Source of the DNA: Gracilaria caudata
Lineage: Eukaryota; Rhodophyta; Florideophyceae; Gracilariales; Gracilariaceae
NCBI GenBank assembly: GCA_030374735.1
Contig: JASCIV010000326.1
Span: 1 to 24,381, forward strand
Direction of reading: 5' to 3'
Length of the DNA: 24,381 bases
The position numbers were made by a program, and so were the translations under genes. Each line of letters begins with the position of its first letter. Positions within the stretch are counted from its first letter, which is position 1. Of the stretch, positions 17,866 through 24,381 are shown one piece after another. Under the pieces are notes generated by a model that was not told the origin of the DNA, did not search any database, and worked only from the letters and a program-made list of their open reading frames with translations.

Positions 17866-18540
17866 TCAGGGCGCCCGAGTAATATTGACTGCGCTCCCGA
17901 ACGCATCTCCACTACCGCAAATCTGTTGAACAATCCATTCGGCAAGGTCTTGTCTGTCCAATTTTGATGTCGGGCTCTTCCTCTGACCGTCGAATTGCAC
18001 CACCCCAGAGCCTCCGTGTCCTTCCGTCAGGCTTGTGGGTCTGACAATTAGCAAGCTATTCTTCTTGTTCTCAAATGACGTGTTGAAGCATTGCTCCTGA
18101 CCATCATGATCGTGAAGAACATGGCGAAGCATTCCACCAACAATCATACCAATGCCAAAGCCTATTTTGATACAGGTGCCTCCGGCACCAACACTAGAGA
18201 CGACGACAACCTTCACGTCACGCGCGCACTTGTCAATGGCTTGTGTGATTGCTTTGGCAGAGTCTGTGCGAAGCGACGTGACGGAGAGGTCATTCGGCAC
18301 ACCAATAGCCACGACCAAATGAGTGGCGTTGGATGCGACGAGGGCGGTGTGTACGTCGTCTGTCTGGAGCGCGTCGCCCTTTTGTACTGAGGTGCATTGA
18401 GACGTGAGTGTGGGCGAAAGCGAGTCGGGATTGCGGACAAAAGCGTGAACTTGCGGGGCGTCTTCGAGGGCTGATGCGGCACGGATAATTTGTGTTCCGG
18501 TGCGCCCGTTTGCACCAATGACAAGGATGGATGTAGCCAT
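17866..18540 (-). CDS. NAD(P)-binding Rossmann protein (atypical SDR, NmrA/BLVRB-like), copy B
   Basis: A 224-residue paralogue of the protein at 16064-16738, alignable end to end without gaps; I count 117 identical positions (about 52%). It has the GANGRTG nucleotide-binding loop (9-15), HAFVRNPDSL (32-41), VVVVSSVGAGG (111-121), RHVLHDHDGQE (139-149) and LLIVRPTSL (163-171). As in copy A there is no evident Tyr-x3-Lys. The ATG follows the sequence AGCACATTCTTC on the coding strand. The two copies face each other tail to tail 1.1 kb apart, consistent with an inverted duplication followed by long divergence. It is probably a cytosolic NADPH-dependent reductase or sensor of unknown substrate. 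Confidence 0.86.
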   Translation of the reverse strand: MATSILVIGANGRTGTQIIRAASALEDAPQVHAFVRNPDSLSPTLTSQCTSVQKGDALQTDDVHTALVASNATHLVVAIGVPNDLSVTSLRTDSAKAITQAIDKCARDVKVVVVSSVGAGGTCIKIGFGIGMIVGGMLRHVLHDHDGQEQCFNTSFENKKNSLLIVRPTSLTEGHGGSGVVQFDGQRKSPTSKLDRQDLAEWIVQQICGSGDAFGSAVNITRAP

Positions 18541-19521
18541 GAAGAATGTGCTGTGACGTAGACGACGAAAGGGTGGGTGCGAAGGGGGCGGAGATGAGTT
18601 TGACGGCTGCGGGCGTTTTTGGAGACCGAACTCAAGTGCAACTTTGAGATAGATCTGAGGGGCAACAGGAGTTGGTTAATCTCGGCTACCTTCGTACCTT
18701 GTATTCTGCACATGGATTTTACAGTATCCATTGGTTATCCAGTGAAAACTCTCCACGGTGGAGATTCGTCTCCGTGCATGCAGATCGGCCTCCATCCAAT
18801 GCGGCAAGTTCTGGCGGGCTTCGGCCGTATCCATAGTCCGCGGTCAATCTACGCCTTGTGTATCAGGCCATGATGTCGCCAAAGTCTAGTGATCAGAAGA
18901 GCGTGCCGTAGGGTACGACACGCCATAAACATTGTTCTTCAATCGTCTGCAGACAGCATGCCGCCGGACGCGGAGTGGTGAGCTTGACCTTACAAATGAG
19001 CCGCTGCCTCATAACTGTCACCAGATGCGAGGTGAGGCAGTTCGGCTCGACCAACGGAGCTGAATCGTATGCGCGAGAGCCGCGTGAACGAGACGCAAGC
19101 GTACCTTACGACGGTCGTCAAACGCGATCACAATTTTGCAGCATGCTTTTTCACGACGCCTGCGACAACCTATGAAACTCTGCAACGACCTGGGCGCTCC
19201 CGTCACCCCGCCGGGCAGCGTGCACGCAGCACACCGAGCGAGCCGTTCCAACAGCGCGGTCCCCGTGCGCCACGCCTTCTGACGCCATAAAGTCAACGTC
19301 AACATCGACAAATTCACTTTTGGCGTAAAGAAACAGCAGTCCCGCCGTGATCACCCAATCAAATCCCATTGGATCACGTCTCGAACATGGGCGTCTTCTC
19401 TCGAAATCAGCCACGCTCAGGCTCAGCCACCTTACTAGTTCTCTTACTTTCCGCCCTCCCCTTCGGTTATCGCCCACCCTCGTCAGTCTCCCTTGTTCCC
19501 CGTTACTCTGCCTGCCTCACC
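18541..19521. other. Divergent promoter region
   Basis: About 980 bp between the divergently transcribed copy B and the FkbM-like gene. The last 150 bp on the plus strand are C/T-rich, like a leader. A short inverted repeat CTCCAC-G-GTGGAG occurs near 18750. No TATA box is obvious on either side. Confidence 0.4.
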
Positions 19522-20430
19522 ATGCGAAGCCGCAAGCCTCGAGCGCCCAACGCGCGCATCCTGCTGCTCTTGCTGCTGGTCATGCCCACGCTTTATCTGC
19601 TCCTCCTTCAGAATCCGCCAGAGTCATCTAATGCCTTTCTCCCCACGACGCGCCCTCATCTAACCACCTTTCTAAACCATCTGCACCCCTCCGTCACCTC
19701 CCTCCACCGTCTAGCATCAGTCAAACCTCATCTCCGTGCAGACGCCCTGAACCTCGCCCTTTCCGCCTGGCGACACGCCAACATGCCGCCTTCAGTTCTC
19801 ATCGCCGCTGCCGTATGCACGCCGAAACTCGTCGCCAGTGCATTGTTTCGCGACGACGTCGGCGGTGTGATTGATGTTGGCGCCGGGGACGGAGACCCCA
19901 TCACCGCCACTGCGTTAAAGCATAGTGCAAAATGGGTTCTCTCCTTCGAAGAAAGTGCCCAATATAAGCGTCTGCAACGGCTGAAAGGCGTTGAGTTCCA
20001 TCACGTTCAAGCGCGACCTGGCAATGGCGCACAACATGCCTCGATCCTGCAAGCGTTACAGACGATAAACCTCACCACTGACGTTCATCATCGTCACGAT
20101 CCCTCCGCGCGTCGGTACGGCATCGTTTCCTTGTTGTCCATCAAGATGTCTCGACCTCACCTCGTTGTGGAAGGAGCCTCTGCTCTGTTGCCAAGCGTGA
20201 AGAACGTGTTGCTTCGCGTCGACGTTGAGGATTATGCGGAGGAGAGTCTGCTAATACTGTTTCAAGCCGGCTTTGAATGTGCGCATCTTGCGTTTTCTCA
20301 CAAGAGAAATTCACACCCATTCTTTGGAAGAAGCTCAATTAGTGCCGCGTCATTGCCTTCTTTCTTGCTGTTTGCCACTGAACATGGTGGAATTGTCGAC
20401 GTGCTCTGTTCTAAAAGACCGTCCAGCTAG
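19522..20430 (+). CDS. Type II membrane protein with FkbM-like methyltransferase fold
   Basis: A 302-residue protein from the ATG at 19522. A short basic N-terminus (Arg/Lys at 2, 4, 5, 7, 11) is followed by a Leu-rich membrane segment at about 13-29, the signature of a Golgi/ER signal anchor with the rest of the protein in the lumen. The catalytic-type region begins with VIDVGAGDGD (116-125), an S-adenosylmethionine-binding motif I, and an acidic strand-2 end (SFEES). A later NVLLRVDVEDY resembles the KIDVEG motif of FkbM methyltransferases, though the Gly is replaced by Asp. The role would be methylation of a glycan or similar luminal substrate, by inference. An in-frame ATG at 19387 would add 45 residues, but they are encoded by C/T-rich leader-like DNA, and CACCATG at 19522 is a better start. 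It converges on the DUF2235 gene. Confidence 0.7.
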   Translation: MRSRKPRAPNARILLLLLLVMPTLYLLLLQNPPESSNAFLPTTRPHLTTFLNHLHPSVTSLHRLASVKPHLRADALNLALSAWRHANMPPSVLIAAAVCTPKLVASALFRDDVGGVIDVGAGDGDPITATALKHSAKWVLSFEESAQYKRLQRLKGVEFHHVQARPGNGAQHASILQALQTINLTTDVHHRHDPSARRYGIVSLLSIKMSRPHLVVEGASALLPSVKNVLLRVDVEDYAEESLLILFQAGFECAHLAFSHKRNSHPFFGRSSISAASLPSFLLFATEHGGIVDVLCSKRPSS

Positions 20431-21176
20431 ACATAATATGTTATTGACATTTGTACTGTTGCTCTTAACATCACCCACCGGTTTCACAATCAGCGTTTTG
20501 AACTGATGCTCGGGTTCCAATGGCACGTCGTGAACATGAATTAACTCGTCGGCAACGCAGCACTACCCGCCCTGTGTTCCGCTGTTTGCCACGATAGCAA
20601 GTTTTTGCAGCACCATGAACGACATTCACGATCCGTACTCTATGGCTGCGTCACATGCAATCTCAAGCGCAGTCGCCTGCACAAAGGCACCTACTGAACA
20701 TAGCGAATAACGCACTCTAGCAGCTTTGTCGATGCTGCAAATGAACTTTTTGGATGACCGGAATACATCTCCCCTGCCATTGAACGGCAGTGCGCAGAAG
20801 ACCTCCTATTTTGTAACAATGTAAAGCGATAAAACTAAGTTAAAACTACATCACGCACCATGTACACCGTAGCTGTTAACGAGCCAGGCTCACTGTAGAT
20901 CTCGCAACAGTTTTAAGTAGCAGTAACAAACCTTTGCCATCAGTTTTTCAATGCCCGTCAAGCTCTTCGGGCTATCAAGCTAATGCTTCCTATTCAACAC
21001 TTCCGGAATTAGCTTCCTTTGACAATCGAGTTGCACACTACATGAGGAATGTTTACTCAGGTAATACCCAAAGGTTCTGGTGGCCGACAACTGTTCTCCA
21101 TGCCAGGGTATGCAGTATATGGTTGAAACTACGAAACAGAGATACACTTGCCTCAGTTTCTTCCCGCGCCTCGGCC
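20431..21176. other. Spacer between convergent genes
   Basis: About 745 bp holding the 3' ends of the FkbM-like and DUF2235 genes. A plus-strand frame at 20934-21407 is partly antisense to the DUF2235 gene and has no supporting motif. Nothing else is recognised. Confidence 0.45.
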
Positions 21177-22321
21177 CTAGAAATTATCAGCAAGGGCCAA
21201 CAAGCTCTCTCTGAGAGGATTCAAACACTTTGGCCTCCAAGCTTCAAACTTGTTAAACCTCCGGATAGCAGTCTCGTGAAGCTGATCTATACTGGAAATC
21301 TCTCGAACCAACTCGCCACCAGAAATGCCCTTCAAGAGATTATAACGTGCGAACCAAGCTCGTGGTTGCAACGGTGGGATGTCATATTTGTATACCTTTG
21401 GAAGTAAGTCACCGCCAAACTTAATCCCGAGCCCTCTGTTTTTCATCTCATCCAACGCAAATCGAAGCGAGTTCTTTGACAGGTCGAGCTCTGCCGGGTT
21501 TCCACCCCCGACTCCGCCATGAGATCCCGGCAGGAATTTCTGGGTGACTTGTTTCGAGCCGCGCTGAGGATTTGGCGACATGTATGTGGGAGCGAAGGAT
21601 TTTCTATCTTCGTCAATACTCATAATGTGAATGCCGTTTTCAATAAGCTCACTGAGTTGAGTATCATGAAAACGGTATCGATTGTCGTCTCCAAGAAAAG
21701 ATAGTGGGAATGGCAACCCCTCAGGGAGTCCCAAAGCGCCGACGGTATCAAAGCACAGAACTAATTCGATGGGCACTCTCCTCGAATGCTTCTCGCGAAA
21801 GTCTATAGCTTCTTTCGAATTGACATCTTCATTCTCACGATACAGTTCGTATGCTTCTTTGACGAAGTTGAGTTTCTCCCTGTACAAAAGACCCGCTTCA
21901 TGCATCATGCCAGCAAGTGAACGCACTGTATAAGCGCCTCGTGAATATCCGAACATGTATATTTCATCACCTTCTTCGTAGTTCATAGCGAGAAAGGTGT
22001 ACAATTGCTGAATGTTGAGGTCGATGCCAACACCAAATGCACCGCCGCGGACGCGGTCCACGGGGCCACCTTCTGTGCCAATACCTGGGTCATAAAAACA
22101 TACCTGTGGCACACCGTCCGAACCTTTGTATTCCAAAGACTGGGCAAGGATTGCTACGTTGGTGAGAGTGTCAAGCTCTGGACTGCGAGATTGTCAGCAA
22201 GAATGCTCCGGAGGGGCTTGTTGTACTGGACGAGCGGATATGCAGCAACAACTTACTCGTTCCAGGTGCCGTCTGAAAAGATGCAGAGACGCTTTGACGG
22301 AGTGCTCAGTTGACCGGGCAT
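21177..22321 (-). CDS. DUF2235 alpha/beta hydrolase, two exons
   Basis: A spliced gene on the minus strand: exon 1 at 22321-22257 and exon 2 at 22182-21177, giving 356 residues. Exon 1 supplies the start (AAAAAATGCC context) and the KRLCIFSDGTWN motif diagnostic of the DUF2235 N-terminus. Joining to exon 2 restores an unbroken frame, DGTWNDPELDTLTNV. The nucleophile motif GYSRGA has Ser102, followed by CFDTVG with Asp167 and PGSHGGVGGG with His243, the expected Ser-Asp-His triad. DUF2235 proteins (T6SS phospholipase effector Tle1-like catalytic fold) are known as lipases or phospholipases in bacteria and are common in fungi and some algae; the substrate here is unknown. There is no signal peptide, so it is probably cytosolic. 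Using exon 2 alone would lose the first 37 residues, including the conserved DGTWN. A TATTTAAAG box lies about 95 bp upstream. Confidence 0.9.
22183..22256 (-). other. Spliceosomal intron of the DUF2235 gene
   Basis: A 74-bp intron, phase 2, with donor GTAAGT and acceptor ending TCGCAG. It splits the Asp22 codon (GA|T). It contains a stop in the reading frame immediately after the donor (GAG TAA), so the protein can be made only if it is removed. It is the one intron in the window that I can place with confidence. Confidence 0.85.
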
Positions 22322-22413
22322 TTTTTGCGGGATGCGGAGGAAGCCGGACGGGTGCGTTCAGCTCGACAAGATGGTTGAGGAGAACCTGCGCGGCTGGAAT
22401 GCTGGTTCCGACG

Positions 22414-22422
22414 CTTTAAATA
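22414..22422 (-). promoter_or_regulatory. TATA-like box of the DUF2235 gene
   Basis: On the minus strand it reads TATTTAAAG, about 95 bp before the ATG at 22321, the same range as the other TATA boxes in this window. Confidence 0.5.
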
Positions 22423-22439
22423 GGTTGCGAATGCGCGCA

Positions 22440-24381
22440 GATTGATACGTAACTCTGGCTAGCATATGGGTCAGCGTGAGGGTTGCAAGCAGATTTTTGA
22501 AGGCACCGAGTGCTGTTCATGCGCAATGTCTACGCCGCTGCGCTTGTACAAAGGTAGAACGCTATTGAATACTGTAATAATGGACGGCTAAGCGAATATC
22601 TCACGTTAGGAACGCAGGTGAACGAAGCACTGCCATCGGCGAGGACCGCGAGCGCGGAAGAGATCGCGGAGATAGAGCTGTGAGCGTTTACGAAAAACGT
22701 GATTCGCCGGCAAAACGCTGACGTGTGCTTCAGCAGATCAAAAGCGAGCCAGTCTGGCACAGATTGGCTCGGCCTCATCTTTTTGACCTCAAAGGTCGGT
22801 GTATCTTTTCACGAAGTTATCGACAACATCACAGTATTCGTGACTTGTAGATTCTACAGCGCCACATGCGCGCATCATGCGACGGGTCCCCCCAACTCGC
22901 CACCGAGCTGGCCACAACTTGTCGCCACACGAGAGCCGTCTGGCTGGGCCCACGCGCCTCCTGAGGCTGTTCAACACCGCAGAGCGCCTCTAGCGAAGCG
23001 CCAACGTGGTAGTTTTGTGAACTCCACGGAGGTGCTGAGGTGTTGGAGTGTGAATGGCTCCCCATGCTCTGGTGAACTGAAACGCCGGCTGCGCGCACTT
23101 CTTGACCGTGAGTTCAGATTCATCATGTGCGCACCGAGCTGTATCAACGCTTCGTACGGAACTCGTCTTTGCTGCCGTCGAAAAAGGTCCCACCTGGCCC
23201 CTCAGATCCAGACGTGTATGTGTGCAGTGCCTTGAGCCCAAGTGATGCAACACCTATGGCTGGCGGCGTACGAGCTGCGCTTGGGATGGTACGAAGGTTA
23301 GCCTCGCTCACTCGGTCCGTGAAGGCTTATTGCGATATCGCTTTGGCTGCACCGTGCAGTCGCGTTAGCATCAACAAAACTCCACTCCGATTTCTCTCAC
23401 GCGCCGTGTCGCTTCCCCCACGTGAGCCCTGCGTAAACGAGGAGAACACGCTTCAGCGCGCGGGAGCATGTCTGGGAAGTGAAACGGTTAACCTTCCGCA
23501 CAGCGTGCAATTTGCCTGATGATGAGCATGGCGCTCGGACAAACAGCACTGTGGTTCTCACACAGCAGCGGCCGTTACTACATGCGTTGAAATTGACTTC
23601 GGTCTCTCAACGCCTTACAGACTCTCAGCGATGAAGAGACTGAGCGCTACCAACATTTGTAAACCTTCTGAAGGTAAGAAGAAGAAGAAAAGGCGTCTGT
23701 GCGCATTCGAAGGGTTGCATTGTTACGGTTTCCTCTCGCAACAAAGTTGTATTCATGCAATCAACTCCCGCGCACTGTGCGGAACCCTTCCTTTTCTCCT
23801 GGCGCAGTAGCACTTGAACTCCGTAACAACATCCACAATGGAGGTAAGGTCCAAAGCGACTCTGCTGCGAAAGTCCGCCCACAAGTTTCAATCGTTTGCA
23901 ATTCCCGCGCCGATGATCGAGAACAAAGTCGGTCCAGAGATGCTGTGCGCTGAATCTCAAACTGCACCATTCCCTGCTTGGAAGCCTAGCTTCTGTCCAT
24001 AGCGCCCTGGCTCGCTCTCAGAGCTGAACAACAAATCTACGTAATGTTACCAAGCTTCCATTTCCAGCATATAGCCTTTGTCAAAGGAGATGTCCCTCAC
24101 TGCCCCGATATATACTCTAAAAAGGCTAATAGTTTATCAGGTCCTCCAACAATACGACATTGTTTTCCGCAACGCTCTCTTCCATCTGCTCTCCGGCGTC
24201 CGTTTTGGCCAGCGTGGCACAAAAAGGTCATACACAAGTGACCGAACAAGGTGGAACCACAGAACCAGATTTAGAACACGAACTGACCCTGCCCACTCAT
24301 TACACAGCTACACCTACATCTACATCTGCCGCTTTCACCAAACTTTCTATCCCGCGTGTGCTGGTGTAGGAGGGGTGGGGG
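22440..24381. other. Right-hand end, no supportable gene
   Basis: About 1.9 kb of mixed composition. Frames at 22699-23235 and 23127-23519 on the plus strand overlap in different phases; the second has no ATG until about 42 codons in. A small frame from the ATG at 23838 to 24002 (54 codons) looks faintly protein-like, but its first codons contain a GAG|GTAAGG donor-like site. None has a recognised motif. The end of a gene lying to the right could be present. Confidence 0.4.

Noticed and set aside
20934..21407. 157-codon plus-strand frame
   Set aside because: Its second half is antisense to the well-supported DUF2235 coding exon and the first half has no motif.
22699..23519. Two overlapping plus-strand frames of 178 and 130 codons
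   Set aside because: They are in different phases, the second lacks an ATG at its start, and neither shows a known motif. I could not join them by credible splice sites.
23838..24002. 54-codon frame with ATG
   Set aside because: Mildly protein-like but short, without promoter, motif or homologue that I recognise, and with a splice-donor-like sequence in its first codons that leaves its status open.
1..24381. tRNA, rRNA and CRISPR arrays
   Set aside because: I looked for tRNA B-box-like GGTTCGAATC sequences with paired arms and for regularly spaced repeats. Isolated TTCGAA-type sites exist (for example near 6494 and 10577), but none sits in a cloverleaf-compatible context. No spacer-repeat array is present.

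Overview
This looks like nuclear DNA from an intron-poor eukaryote. Coding regions are mostly single uninterrupted frames, there are no operon-style gene arrays or ribosome-binding sites, and genes lie on both strands separated by 0.5-2.2 kb of non-coding DNA. Several genes have a TATA box roughly 60-120 bp before the start codon. One gene is clearly interrupted by a 74-bp GTAAGT...CGCAG spliceosomal intron. Two products carry secretory-pathway signals that only make sense in a eukaryote (a Golgi-type signal anchor and a nuclear-basket-like BIR domain protein). A unicellular or florideophyte red alga is my best guess from intron scarcity and gene style, but nothing here proves the taxon.

Layout: 1-3475 holds no convincing protein gene. 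It contains a GC-rich stretch (about 600-1240), a TATA-like box followed by about 850 bp of strongly pyrimidine-rich DNA (about 1444-2330), and a pair of related palindromes (2347-2490) with a third relative at 285-306. Positions 3591-8474 carry three members of one family of secreted six-cysteine proteins (one +, two -), each with its own TATA box. A 1593-residue nuclear-type protein occupies 10767-15548: an acidic N-terminus with SUMO-interaction motifs, a middle domain, a coiled coil, and a tandem C3HC/BIR-like C-terminus resembling ZC3HC1/NIPA. Positions 16064-18540 hold two 224-residue NAD(P)-binding paralogues, about 52% identical by my hand count and arranged tail to tail, with a decayed non-LTR retrotransposon tail between them. 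A type II membrane protein with an FkbM-like methyltransferase fold lies at 19522-20430 (+). A two-exon DUF2235 alpha/beta hydrolase lies at 21177-22321 (-). The last 2 kb hold nothing I can support.

The genes do not form an obvious pathway. The strongest candidate for something undescribed is the secreted six-cysteine family, whose cysteine spacing is almost constant (26/24/25-26/5/80-82) and which I cannot assign to any known family. The second is the large ZC3HC1-like protein, in which the first zinc-binding site has lost three of four ligands while the second is intact.
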